Counted from the stretch's first letter, positions 54,410 to 62,478 are shown. The stretch is DNA of 64,000 nt from Flavobacteriales bacterium (GCA_016710965.1 JADJTW010000016.1:19153-83152), one strand, 5' to 3'. Notes: generated from the sequence alone by a model not told the origin. Program-made: numbers and translations.

Positions 54410-55401
54410 GACCCCGGTCCGGGCGGCGGTGTCCACTTCTCCACCTTGCCCGCGACCGCTGGCTGAGCGATGATGTAATCATAGATCGCGCCGAGGTCCT
54501 CGTCGGTCATGGTGGCGTACATCTGCCACGGCATCACCGTTTGGAAATCGCCCTTGGCCCAATCGATCGCCTGGGGCACGTAGCTGCTATCGACACACGA
54601 TCTGAACCGTTTGATGAAGGCGGCTTTGTCCCAGGCTCCGATGCCATCGGCGGGATGCGGCGTTATGTTGGGTGACCGCAGCACTGCGCCGTTGGGGAAA
54701 TTGAAGGCGAAGCCGCCCGCGAAAGGCTCGCCGATCTTCTTGCCCTTCTCTTGGTTCGTGTGGCACTCCACGCAGGACGCCGCGTTGGCGACGTATGCAC
54801 CGTAGCCCGCATCGCCGGGCTTGGGCAGCGCCATGGGGTTGGCGGGCTCGGGCACCGTGCGCATGATGAGGTTCACCGGGAAATCGATCACGCTGGCCGG
54901 GTAGGGTTGTGTTTCCAGTGGCGCCAATGAACGCAGGTAGGCAATGATGCTATGCACATCCTCGGTCGCCAGTTTGTTGTAGTTGGGGTATGGCATCACC
55001 GGGAAGAACGGGTGACCATCCTTGCTCACACCGCTTGTGATCGCGCGGTAGAGCTCTCCATCGGTCCATCCCGCCAATGCGAAGGGCGTGAGGTTCTTGG
55101 AGTAGAACTCGCCTGGGAACTGCATCGTGCGATCGAACTTCTCCCCGCCACCGCCGAAGGTGCCTTGCTTGATCGGCGCGGCGAACACGTTCCAGTCGCG
55201 CTGGCTGTGGCAGTCCATGCACACGCACACGCTGTTGGCCAGGTAGCGGCCGCGCTCCACGCGTTCCGGGGTGAGTTCCACCTTCAAGTCGGCTGGCGCA
55301 TCGATATCCGGGAGAGCAACCCCTACGTACGTGGCCGCGCAGCCGATGACAATGACCACAACGAGCAGGAGGATGCCAAGGACTTTCAGGATCTTCTTCA
55401 T
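54406..55401 (-). CDS. Membrane-anchored diheme cytochrome c
   Basis: A 331-residue protein with an N-terminal anchor (ILGILLLVVVIVIGCAATYV). It has two cytochrome c domains with CMDCHS (preceded by a further CVC) and CVECHT, and likely Met ligands in PVMPYPNYNKL and VMPWQMYATM. The layout matches diheme cytochromes of the alcohol-dehydrogenase subunit type. It may carry electrons to the oxidase or from a periplasmic dehydrogenase. The ATG at 55401 was chosen because it begins the anchor. Confidence 0.85.
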   Translation of the reverse strand: MKKILKVLGILLLVVVIVIGCAATYVGVALPDIDAPADLKVELTPERVERGRYLANSVCVCMDCHSQRDWNVFAAPIKQGTFGGGGEKFDRTMQFPGEFYSKNLTPFALAGWTDGELYRAITSGVSKDGHPFFPVMPYPNYNKLATEDVHSIIAYLRSLAPLETQPYPASVIDFPVNLIMRTVPEPANPMALPKPGDAGYGAYVANAASCVECHTNQEKGKKIGEPFAGGFAFNFPNGAVLRSPNITPHPADGIGAWDKAAFIKRFRSCVDSSYVPQAIDWAKGDFQTVMPWQMYATMTDEDLGAIYDYIIAQPAVAGKVEKWTPPPGPGS

Positions 55402-55477
55402 GGCGGAGGTGGTTTGGTGAAGCAAGATGCCGCATGGCATTGAAATGAGCAAATGGCATGGCGATCTTCGCCCAGCC

Positions 55478-55648
55478 ATGGCGAAGAAGAAACGCGTGAC
55501 GCGCAAGGAGCTCGATGCGATCGAGCGCGCCGCGAAACGCGAAGCGCAGAAAGCCGCTGGTGCGCTGGACGGCCGGTTCCGCCCTCGTGTGGTGAAGAGC
55601 AAGAAGGGCTATTCCCGGAAAAAGCTTCCGCCCAAGGAGGAGGATTGA
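55478..55648 (+). CDS. Small basic protein, ArfA-like core (tentative)
   Basis: A 56-residue Lys/Arg-rich protein with an N-terminal helix (RVTRKELDAIERAAKREAQK) and a C-terminal segment FRPRVVKSKKGYSRKK. This segment resembles the ribosome-rescue factor ArfA core FRQRVEKNKKGKGSYMRK at seven to eight positions, with a two-residue gap. ArfA rescues stalled ribosomes by recruiting RF2. The resemblance is short and could be chance among basic peptides. The ATG at 55478 was chosen; the frame begins at 55427. It ends 2 bp before the convergent lipoprotein gene. Confidence 0.55.
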   Translation: MAKKKRVTRKELDAIERAAKREAQKAAGALDGRFRPRVVKSKKGYSRKKLPPKEED

Positions 55649-55650
55649 GC

Positions 55651-56139
55651 CTACCGCTCCACCGGCCTGTGGAAGACCAATTTGCCGCCGCGCACATCGG
55701 CCATGCGCAACTCGATGGTATGCACCTTTCGCAATCCGTTGAAGTTCTGATGCGCAACGCTGTAGACGCCGCGCTCATGCACCTGCATGACGATGGCCGT
55801 ATGGCGGCCGAAGCTGTCGCGCCGGATGCTGTTCCCCTCATGATGCTCCACTTCCACGTTCTCGAACTGGATGATGTCGCCCGGAAGCACCTCCTCCTTG
55901 CGCCAGTCCACAGCGGTACCGAAGCCATAGAGGCCGTCCCAGTGCGCACCGCTCGCGTTGAGCGCCGCTGCGGCCAGGTCCCAGCATTCGCCGCGATCCA
56001 CCTTCTTTCCCATGCGCGACTGTACGTATGCCACCACACGGCGGTTGAGCTCGGGCAGGGTGTCCCGGTCGATGGCCGTTGGCGGATGCACCATGGTGCA
56101 GGACGCCAGCATGTGAAGGGCGGGAATAAGCATGAGCAC
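55651..56139 (-). CDS. Lipoprotein with a papain-like cysteine-protease-type domain
   Basis: A 162-residue protein with a short lipoprotein signal (HMLASC lipobox). The domain has a nucleophile-type Cys in RGECWDLAAAALN, a GDIIQFENVEV strand, and a His in SFGRHTAIVMQV. This is the Cys-His layout of NlpC/P60 or CHAP-related folds, and the order resembles the AIM3/BBC1 C-terminal domain. The substrate is unknown; cell-wall peptides are one option. The start is a GTG at 56139, with an ATG at 56133 as alternative. Confidence 0.65.
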   Translation of the reverse strand: MLMLIPALHMLASCTMVHPPTAIDRDTLPELNRRVVAYVQSRMGKKVDRGECWDLAAAALNASGAHWDGLYGFGTAVDWRKEEVLPGDIIQFENVEVEHHEGNSIRRDSFGRHTAIVMQVHERGVYSVAHQNFNGLRKVHTIELRMADVRGGKLVFHRPVER

Positions 56140-56196
56140 GATGCAAAGAACGCGCTGGCGGTGAGATCAGCGCGTGCAGATTTGAACGGCTCCGGC

Positions 56197-56349
56197 TTAC
56201 TTCTTCCTCTTCCTCGCAGCGCCCTCGACAATTGCTGTCTTCTTGTGCGCCTTGGCGGCGCTCACGCTCATGAACTTGCCGGTGATGGCGCTGCGGCCGA
56301 TGCCCGGTGCCTTCTTAGCGGCTTTCTTGGAAACGTTCTTCTTGGCCAT
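56197..56349 (-). CDS. Small basic protein, RSAITG motif
   Basis: A 50-residue ORF below usual length cut-offs, starting ATG at 56349 and ending TAA at 56197. It has a Lys/Ala-rich start (MAKKNVSKKAAKK), then GRSAITGKFMSVSAAKAHKKTAIVE and a basic tail (ARKRKK). I recall many small bacterial proteins sharing the pattern RSAITGRF followed by a run ending in TxVE. Their function is not established. The good motif match supports a real gene. Confidence 0.7.
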   Translation of the reverse strand: MAKKNVSKKAAKKAPGIGRSAITGKFMSVSAAKAHKKTAIVEGAARKRKK

Positions 56350-56512
56350 GGTCGGTTGATCGTTGAGGCAAGCTAGCTGCCCTGTCGGTGCGGCTAGCTG
56401 ACGAATGACAGCAACAGAGCCGGGTCACATGCCCGCACTCCAGTCCGTGGCGCGCCGCTCCTCCGGTGCAGCCTGCCGTTCCCTGAACGCATCGTCACAT
56501 TCAACTAGCTTC

Positions 56513-56545
56513 TTGGCCATACGACTATTTACTTAGTTATACTTG
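56513..56545 (+). promoter_or_regulatory. Putative promoter of the BlaI/M56 operon
   Basis: A -33-like TTG at 56513-56515 and a -7-like TATACTTG at 56538-56545 (one mismatch to TAnnTTTG), with a 22-bp spacer. The BlaI ATG is 4 nt further on. The AT-rich ACTATTTACTTAGTTAT in the spacer could hold an autoregulatory site, but no clean dyad was found. Confidence 0.45.
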
Positions 56546-56549
56546 TGCC

Positions 56550-56915
56550 ATGGAACGATTGACGAAAGCCGAGGAGCAGGTGATGCAGGCGCTGTGGAGG
56601 CTGGGGCCCTCGTTCGTGAAGGAACTGGTGGTGGCCATGCCCAAGCCGCGGCCAGCGATCACCACCGTGAGCACCATTGTGCGCATCCTCGAAGAGAAGG
56701 GCTTCGTTGATCATGAGGCCTTCGGGCGCAGCCACCGCTACTTCGCCAAGGTCACCAAAGAGGCATACGGCGATCGCTCGATCAAGCAACTGATGCGCGA
56801 CTACTTCGGCAGCTCGCCGCAGCAGTTGATGTCTTTCTTCATCGAGCGCGAGGACCTCGATGCGCAGGATCTGGATGCCCTGCTGAAGATGATCCAGGAC
56901 AAGAAGGAACGCTGA
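56550..56915 (+). CDS. BlaI/MecI/CopY-family transcriptional repressor
   Basis: A 121-residue winged-helix repressor. The N-terminus MERLTKAEEQVMQALWRLGPSFVKELV and the HTH region PAITTVSTIVRILEEKGFVDHEAFGRSHRYFAKV are typical. The C-terminal helix is a dimerisation domain. It lies 1 bp upstream of the M56/TonB gene, a pairing common in Bacteroidota. The family is inactivated by proteolysis triggered by the partner. Confidence 0.93.
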   Translation: MERLTKAEEQVMQALWRLGPSFVKELVVAMPKPRPAITTVSTIVRILEEKGFVDHEAFGRSHRYFAKVTKEAYGDRSIKQLMRDYFGSSPQQLMSFFIEREDLDAQDLDALLKMIQDKKER

Positions 56916-56916
56916 C

Positions 56917-58059
56917 ATGGAAGCCCTCATCTACTACCTGAAGGCGAATCTCGTGTTCATGGTGCTTTTCGCCATCTACCAGGTGGCCTTGCGCGGCGAG
57001 ACCTGGTTCCATGCACGGCGCGCCTGGCTGCTCGCAACAGCGCTCTTCAGCCTGCTCCTGCCATTGTTGCCACAAGTACCTGCTGCTACACCTCGAATGA
57101 TGTTCGAATTGCCGCTGATGGAGATTGCCCCCTCAGGAGCTTCTGGCGGTGCCGATTGGATGCTCTACGGTCTTTGCACGCACATAGGCATCAGCATCGC
57201 GCTGGTGCTTTGGTTGGGCCTGCGCTTCCTGCATGCGTTCATGGGGTTGAAGCACGAAAGCTCCGAAGCGCGGTCGTTCTTCCGAACCATCCGCGTACCC
57301 GCCCATGCACCAGCGGAAGACCGTGATGCATTGCTGGCTCATGAACGTGTGCATGCCGAGCAAGGGCATTCTTTCGATGTGGTGACCTTTGAGCTCATTG
57401 CGGCGCTCTTCTGGAGCAACCCGCTCTGGCGCTCCGCGCTGCGCGAACTGCGCCTCGTGCATGAGCACACAGCCGATTCCCTGGCGCGTGCGTCGCATAC
57501 GAACTATCCCGGCCTGCTGCTCGCTCATGCCCTGGGCGTGCCCTCGTCATCGCTCCTCAACACCTTCGGTTCATCTAACCTTGAAACACGAATGACCATG
57601 TTGCACAACAGCCGTTCCCCCCGTCTCGCGCGCCGTAAGATGCTCTTGGCACTGCCCGCGCTCCTGCTCGCCACCATGCTGGTCTCCTGGCAGGCCGTTC
57701 CAACAACCAACGATGGCTCACGCACCCGCACAGCACATGTGTTCCTGGGCGTGGACCAGCAACCCGAGTTCCCCGGCGGCATGGAGGCGCTTGTGCGCTA
57801 CCTGCAGGAGAACCTGCGCTACCCGAAGTCGGCCATGGAGGCCAAGGCGGAAGGAACCGTGCATGTCAGCTTCAAAGTGAAGGCCGATGGCCAGATCGCG
57901 TTCGTGAGCGTGAAGCGCGGTGTGCGCAAGGACTTGGACGATGAAGCGCTGCGCGTGGTGAACGCCATGCCGGCATGGAAGCCCGGAATCAGCAAGGGCA
58001 AGACCGTGGAAGCCGAGATGGTCCTGCCGATCTCCTTCCGACTGGGCGAAGAGAAGTGA
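56917..58059 (+). CDS. M56 family metallopeptidase (BlaR1-type) fused to a TonB C-terminal domain
   Basis: A 380-residue membrane protease with N-terminal helices (LVFMVLFAIYQVAL, LLATALFSLLLPLLP), a zinc site HERVH at residues 142-146 (with Glu downstream in EHTADSLA), a further membrane helix (MLLALPALLLATML), and a C-terminal TonB-like domain (PEFPGGMEALVRYLQENLRYPKSA, GTVHVSFKVKADGQI, VNAMPAWKPGI). It probably senses an envelope signal and cleaves BlaI. The TonB-like domain replaces the penicillin-binding sensor of classical BlaR1, so the signal need not be a beta-lactam. No beta-lactamase is adjacent. Confidence 0.9.
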   Translation: MEALIYYLKANLVFMVLFAIYQVALRGETWFHARRAWLLATALFSLLLPLLPQVPAATPRMMFELPLMEIAPSGASGGADWMLYGLCTHIGISIALVLWLGLRFLHAFMGLKHESSEARSFFRTIRVPAHAPAEDRDALLAHERVHAEQGHSFDVVTFELIAALFWSNPLWRSALRELRLVHEHTADSLARASHTNYPGLLLAHALGVPSSSLLNTFGSSNLETRMTMLHNSRSPRLARRKMLLALPALLLATMLVSWQAVPTTNDGSRTRTAHVFLGVDQQPEFPGGMEALVRYLQENLRYPKSAMEAKAEGTVHVSFKVKADGQIAFVSVKRGVRKDLDDEALRVVNAMPAWKPGISKGKTVEAEMVLPISFRLGEEK

Positions 58060-58078
58060 ACGCGAGCCATGTCGGGGG

Positions 58079-58102
58079 AAGGGCGCTGACCAAAGCGCCC
58101 TT
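58079..58102. terminator. Hairpin between convergent genes
   Basis: AAGGGCGCT (58079-58087) pairs with AGCGCCCTT (58094-58102); a C/T-rich stretch follows on the plus strand. It ends the BlaI/M56 operon and lies just before the end of the convergent acyltransferase gene. Confidence 0.7.
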
Positions 58103-58132
58103 CTTCCTCTCAGCGTCCCTATTCCGGACCCA

Positions 58133-59344
58133 TCACTTCCTGAACGGCGATCGCTCCTCGAATGCGGTGTGCTTCACCTTCCGGATAAATGGGCCGATAA
58201 GCCGGTTCGCGACACGGTTCCGATGCTTCACATGCACCAGCATCTGCACAGGCCGCGCTCCGATGGTGCTCTTGGCCTGCTCCGCAGTACGGCCTAGATC
58301 GAGCCTGCCCAGCCGCTTGCGCAGCGCTAAGTCGAGCAGGTCCACGAGCATGCGCAGGTAGATGCCATGTTCCTGGTTGCGTGCGTAATCGATCCCCACG
58401 AACTGTGCATCGAGCGTGTTGCCTACTGTGAAGGCGGCGCTGAACCCGACCAGCTCGCCTTCCAGGAAATAGCCGCGGAACATCATCTGCTCAGCATGCA
58501 ACGCTTTCCACTGCGCGTAAACACCCACTTGGAGGCGACCGAAGATGAAGGGCGATCGCTGGAGCACCTCATCGAACAAGCGTTGGAGCGCGGGGAGCGA
58601 TCCACGGATCTCCGCCTCGGAGAGGTCCCTGATCTCCATGGCGGCTGAACGGCGCAGAATGGACTTGATCCGCGTGCGCGCCTTGGAGGTGAGCGCCGCT
58701 TGATAGCCGTCGAGGTCCTTCCATGCCGGGTCGATGTCCATGACCATGTTCACGTCAGTGGCCAGCATGTAGTAGCCCTTGTCCCGCAATACCGCGGACC
58801 TGCCGTTCTGCTCTGGCCAGAATTCCTTGAACATCAACGCGGAGATCTTCGGCTGAAGGCGCTCATCGGCGCGCAGCTGCTCCATGGCCATCTCCAAGGC
58901 GAGCAGTTGCTGTTCACGACCCACGGTGTCGATGAAATGCGATCCGTGATCACCGCAATGGAACACATTGCCGCAAACAAGGCTGCGCACCTTGAGCTCC
59001 TTGCGCACGCGCGCTTCGAGACCAGCCCCGATCCTGCACAGCGCCTGGCTCTGCGCACTGCCATTGTCCTCGAAGTCCAGGATCTGGAAGCAGGCGATGC
59101 CCACCGGTTTGTACTTCGCTCCGTGGAAGAGGACGTAACGGAAATCCATGCGTCCGCGCATGGCATCCTCCAGCGCGCTCAAGTGGCCGTAGCCGAGGAA
59201 AGGTGAGGCGCTCATGGCCACCGCTCCCCAATCGCTGCGATGCACGAGGTGGATGGAGTCGTGGATGCTGAGGGTGAGGGCCTGCACCTCAGCGCGGTGG
59301 TCCGCTGGCTCGGACGTGGTGGCAGCTAAGCGCGCGGTTGGCAT
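58133..59344 (-). CDS. GNAT/FemAB-like acyltransferase
   Basis: A 403-residue soluble protein. Its start ALTLSIHDSIHLVHRSDWGAV and the middle TRIKSILRRSAAMEIRDL, then FRGYFLEGELVGFSAAFTVGNTLDAQFVGID, match the large GNAT-fold acyltransferases annotated in Bacteroidota, related to peptidoglycan-bridge or PEP-CTERM transferases. The substrate is unknown. The ATG at 59344 was chosen; the frame to 59572 enters the palindromic repeat and lacks similarity. Confidence 0.7.
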   Translation of the reverse strand: MPTARLAATTSEPADHRAEVQALTLSIHDSIHLVHRSDWGAVAMSASPFLGYGHLSALEDAMRGRMDFRYVLFHGAKYKPVGIACFQILDFEDNGSAQSQALCRIGAGLEARVRKELKVRSLVCGNVFHCGDHGSHFIDTVGREQQLLALEMAMEQLRADERLQPKISALMFKEFWPEQNGRSAVLRDKGYYMLATDVNMVMDIDPAWKDLDGYQAALTSKARTRIKSILRRSAAMEIRDLSEAEIRGSLPALQRLFDEVLQRSPFIFGRLQVGVYAQWKALHAEQMMFRGYFLEGELVGFSAAFTVGNTLDAQFVGIDYARNQEHGIYLRMLVDLLDLALRKRLGRLDLGRTAEQAKSTIGARPVQMLVHVKHRNRVANRLIGPFIRKVKHTAFEERSPFRK

Positions 59345-59509
59345 CGATGGCACGGAGTGGCAGGAGCAACTTGCGCCGGCCGAACGAAGGTGCGATGCGG
59401 GCCACCACACGCGGATCACGGATCCATGGGCGGCGCGGGAAGCACATGACGGGGAGGACCGAAGATGGAGGACCGCTGCGGAAGTGCTGAGGGCACCATG
59501 CCGCATTTC

Positions 59510-59772
59510 TGCGCGTAGCCTGCGGCTACGCGCAACAACGTAGGCTCGTTGTAGCCTTTGGCTGCCGTTCATTGTTGCCCTGCAGCAGGTAGCCGCAGGC
59601 TACCCTCCTACTGTTCTTGTCGAGCGTAGCCGTACTCTGCGCGTAGCCTGCGGCTACGCGCCACAACGTTGGCTCATAGCAGCCTGTGGCTGCCGTTCAT
59701 TGTTGCCTTGCGGCAGGTAGACAAAGGCTACCATACTCCTGTTCTTTTCGAGCGTAGCCGCAGGCTACGCTC
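59510..59772. repeat. Two tandem 128-bp units made of GTAGCC palindromes
   Basis: Unit 1 starts at 59510 and unit 2 at 59638, about 80% alike. They contain perfect hairpins: TGCGCGTAGCC-TGC-GGCTACGCGCA (59510-59534), GGTAGCC-GCA-GGCTACC (59588-59604), GCGCGTAGCC-TGC-GGCTACGCGC (59639-59661) and GAGCGTAGCC-GCA-GGCTACGCTC (59750-59772). The spacer is always TGC or its complement GCA. Degenerate copies lie between. This looks like a REP-type family. Confidence 0.85.
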
Positions 59773-60303
59773 AGAGAGCGGCCACGCTACGCGCAGTTGG
59801 GGAAACAAGGTAGGCGCGTTCGCCGCACCGCGGACGAGGAACCCCTCACCTCGTTGATGGACACGAGCAGTCCTGCTCAATGCGTGTGCGCCAAGACCGC
59901 TCGGCGCTGCCAAGCCTTCCCGTCCGCCCGTTATTCAGCTTCTTCAGTTGCCCGCGTTCCACAGGGCGCCACCACCGTCCGCGAAGTGGACGTTTGGACC
60001 GAGAAGCAGACCAGCACACCGCCGCTGATGTTGCTCACCGGGTCGGGGGTGGCAACATTGCACACGATCTGCGCCATCCTGAAGCAAAAGGCGTAGACCT
60101 TCGGCGCTATGCATTCCATGGTGGCCTGCACCATGTCGCCGCTTTCCAATCAGTGGTTGTTCGAGAAGCGCTGTAGCGCACGCCAACAGGTCCGCTAACG
60201 GACCAACCCTATCGCATACGCTACCAGTGAGGGACCCGCCGTTCCCTGTTCGGGGCGCGGATGTGCCGAAGCAAACGGCCACCTTGGTGGAAACAACCTG
60301 CAC
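59773..60303. other. Intergenic region without a supported gene
   Basis: About 530 bp. Short ORFs exist on both strands (plus 59797-60096, minus 59931-60149), but neither has a recognisable motif, signal peptide or promoter box, and they overlap antisense. The region might hold a decayed gene. It is followed by the T9SS cargo gene. Confidence 0.4.
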
Positions 60304-61335
60304 ATGCGCCTACCGCCCCCCCGCACGCAACGAATCCTGCTCGCCCTCTTCGCCTGCATCGTTTTCCGTGGCCCGGTCAAGGCCCAGGAGATCACCGCCG
60401 CCGAATTGCTCGCACCCATCGGCAGCAGCTTCCACCAGTATGAGATCATGGGCAACTTCCCATGGGACACCTTGCAAGGGCCCGATGTTCTTTGGGACTA
60501 CGGTTGGACCGTGGTGGATAGCACGATCGATATCACCTACGTTGTCATCGACCTGAACGACGCGCCGGATGCGGCCAGCTACCCACTCGCCGACAGGGCA
60601 GTGCGATCCATCGGGGGCACCAATGATGACTATATCATAGATCGCTTCTTCACGGTAGGGTCCGATCGGATGGATGAGCTCGGCAGCGTGGGTCCCGTGC
60701 TGAGCTATGTGTATGATATGCCCGAGAGCATCTACGGCCTGCCGATGACCTTGGGCGATACGCTCCATACATCCTACTGCTATGGTTCTGACGGCTTCGG
60801 TACGCAATTCCACTTCTGCGGGGACAGCTACGTCACATTCGATGCGATCGGCAGCCTCGTCCTTCCCTTCGGAACCTTCACCAATGTGAAACATCTCACC
60901 CATTGGAAATCCATCCTGGAGACCACCATCCCATGGACCGAGCCGAACTACCTCATCCAACAGCAGTGGTTCGCCCCTGGCTTCGCGCAGCACATCCTCG
61001 AGGTGTCGGTCTACATTGATGAGAACGGCCTCCTCTACCCCAGTGGTCATGTCATGGACCAAGCTTCGCTCACCGGCATCGCGGAAGCGAATGCTGTGGA
61101 TGCGCTTTCCGTCTTCCCCAATCCGGCCACGGATGTCATCACATTCAACCGCATCATCTCGGGTCCGGCAACGCTCACGCTGCTCTCCCCCGATGGTCGG
61201 GTGGTGCGCACGGAGCGCATGGCCGCTGGCGAAACGCAGCGCACGATCGCGTTGACCGACCTGCCCAACGGACCCTACTTGGTGCGACTGACCGGCCCAG
61301 CCGGGACCACTGCGCTGCGCGTGATGAAACAATAG
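60304..61335 (+). CDS. T9SS type A sorting-domain protein of unknown function
   Basis: A 343-residue exported protein with a signal peptide (ILLALFACIVFRGPVKAQ). The body of about 245 residues (YEIMGNFPWDTLQGPDVLWDYG, YVYDMPESIYGLPMTLGDTLHTSYCYG) contains strands typical of surface beta-sandwich cargo, with no enzyme motif. The type A sorting domain is LSVFPNPATDVITFNR, LTLLSPDGRVVRTER, LPNGPYLVRLTG. Secretion would depend on SprA, encoded in this window. Confidence 0.8.
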   Translation: MRLPPPRTQRILLALFACIVFRGPVKAQEITAAELLAPIGSSFHQYEIMGNFPWDTLQGPDVLWDYGWTVVDSTIDITYVVIDLNDAPDAASYPLADRAVRSIGGTNDDYIIDRFFTVGSDRMDELGSVGPVLSYVYDMPESIYGLPMTLGDTLHTSYCYGSDGFGTQFHFCGDSYVTFDAIGSLVLPFGTFTNVKHLTHWKSILETTIPWTEPNYLIQQQWFAPGFAQHILEVSVYIDENGLLYPSGHVMDQASLTGIAEANAVDALSVFPNPATDVITFNRIISGPATLTLLSPDGRVVRTERMAAGETQRTIALTDLPNGPYLVRLTGPAGTTALRVMKQ

Positions 61336-61362
61336 GAGCGGAACGCAACGGGCGCGGAGCCC

Positions 61363-61703
61363 CGGGTCGGAGTAGAGTTTGAGGAACATGTCCACGTAGG
61401 TGCGCCGGGCGGCCACGATGAACGATGACTTGTTCTTCTGTTCGGGTTCCGCCAGGGTGAGGTTCGAGGAGATCGGCCGGATGCCTCCGCTCACCCCAGG
61501 CTGCGGTCGTTTCCGTCCTTCATGCGGATGTCCAGCACCGTGGCCAGTCGCCCACCGAACTGTGCCGGCATGGAACCCTTGTAGATCTGCACGTCCTTGA
61601 TGGCGTTGGCGTTGAAGGTGGAGAAGAAACCGAGCAGGTGGCTCGCGTTGTACACCGGCGCTTCGTCCAGCAGGATCAGGTTCTGGTCGGCCCCGCCACC
61701 GCG
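61363..61703 (-). pseudogene. Fragment of a TonB-dependent receptor (plug domain)
   Basis: About 114 codons of a receptor plug: RGGGADQNLILLDEAPVYNA, LGFFSTFNANAIKDVQIYKG, PAQFGGRLATVLDIRMKDGN, then, one frame off, SGGIRPISSNLTL and FIVAARRTYVDMFLKLYSDP. Both ends are cut. A frameshift sits in a GGGG run near 61494; one extra G restores the frame. The upstream end is fused to the first nine codons of an IS110-type transposase. Confidence 0.8.
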
Positions 61704-61799
61704 CACGTCAATGCCGATCCAGTGTTCCATCTCCTGTTCCTTTTGGGTTACACAAAACGATCGCTGGAGAGGCTGAGCGACAGGCCCGATGCTCCATGA
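61704..61799 (-). mobile_element. Remnant of an IS110/IS1111-type element end
   Basis: These 96 bp match 63691-63786 of the complete element at about 94% without gaps. They include the transposase start (MEHWIGIDV, ATG at 61730) and the 69 bp upstream of it. The match stops after CCATGA. The rest of the transposase is absent; receptor sequence follows codon 9. Confidence 0.85.
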
Positions 61800-61926
61800 G
61801 GTTTGCGGGGACACCCTGCGCAGGCCAAGAGATTCGCGGGAGCGGGGGAGTGGATACCCTGCGGTGGTCTAGAAAAATGCACAGGCAGACCGTTGCGGTG
61901 GTGGCGCGGCACCAGGCCTCCGATCC

Positions 61927-61934
61927 TATCTTTG
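61927..61934 (+). promoter_or_regulatory. -7 box of the toxin-antitoxin operon
   Basis: TATCTTTG is an exact TAnnTTTG match, 17 nt before the antitoxin ATG. No -33 TTG at standard spacing was found. Confidence 0.5.
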
Positions 61935-61951
61935 GATCAAGCTCTTGCACC

Positions 61952-62179
61952 ATGAAGCTCTACGAATTGAAGGTCACCCTGGCCAAGCAGATCCTGGAAT
62001 CCGAAAGCGAATCCGAATTGCATTCCGTTGACATGGTGCTTAACCAAGGATTCAACTTCGAGTTGAGCAGCGAACAGAAGGCCCAGCTCGATGCCGCCCA
62101 TGCGCGCTACTTGCGCGGTGAAGGCAAGAGCTACACCAGTGCGCAAATGGTGCGACGCGTGCGCAAGGCGGTGCGTTGA
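61952..62179 (+). CDS. Antitoxin of a type II toxin-antitoxin system (addiction-module component)
   Basis: A 75-residue protein. An N-terminal helical part (LAKQILESESESELHSVD) is followed by FELSSEQKAQLDAAHARYLRGEGKSYTSAQMVRRVR, the family-type end in which ...LD.A..RYL.GEGKSY is diagnostic of addiction-module components paired with ParE/RelE toxins. Its stop (TGA) overlaps the toxin ATG by one base. It should neutralise the toxin and repress the operon. Confidence 0.8.
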   Translation: MKLYELKVTLAKQILESESESELHSVDMVLNQGFNFELSSEQKAQLDAAHARYLRGEGKSYTSAQMVRRVRKAVR

Positions 62180-62478
62180 TGGCACTCTCACTTGTTTATC
62201 GCGATGAGGCTACGGACGATATCGCCGAGGCCATGCGTTGGTATCGAAGCAAGCAGGATGGCTTGGATGAGCGCTTCCTGCTAGAGGTCCTTGCCTGCGA
62301 AGCGATGATGCTCCAATTCCCGAAAGGAGCGGCCGTGGTGTACAAGCGCTTCCGCCAAGTCTTGGTGAAAGGCTTTCCGTATGTCATGGTCTATGGCGTA
62401 CGGGACAATGGACTGATCGTCTATCGCGTCTTCCACACCAGCCAGCACCCGAAGAAGAAGTTCAAGAAGAGGAAGTGA
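62179..62478 (+). CDS. RelE/ParE-family toxin
   Basis: A 99-residue protein of the RelE/ParE superfamily: LVYRDEATDDIAEAMRWYRSKQDGLDERFLLEV, VYKRFRQVLVKGFPYVMVYGV and IVYRVFHTSQHPKK. RelE types cleave mRNA at the ribosome and ParE types inhibit gyrase; this sequence alone does not decide. The ATG at 62179 shares a base with the antitoxin stop. It lies between an IS remnant and a complete IS transposase, typical accessory DNA. Confidence 0.85.
   Translation: MALSLVYRDEATDDIAEAMRWYRSKQDGLDERFLLEVLACEAMMLQFPKGAAVVYKRFRQVLVKGFPYVMVYGVRDNGLIVYRVFHTSQHPKKKFKKRK

Noticed and set aside
59510..59772. CRISPR array
   Set aside because: Repeats are palindromes with 3-bp loops in two 128-bp units, not regular direct repeats with unique spacers; no cas gene is near.
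59931..60149. 72-codon minus-strand ORF (VCNVATPDPVSNISGG region)
   Set aside because: Looks somewhat protein-like, but there is no motif, promoter or family recognised, and a plus-strand ORF overlaps it.
61491..61814. A real 107-residue gene
   Set aside because: It is a chimera of an IS transposase start and a broken receptor plug, with no complete domain.
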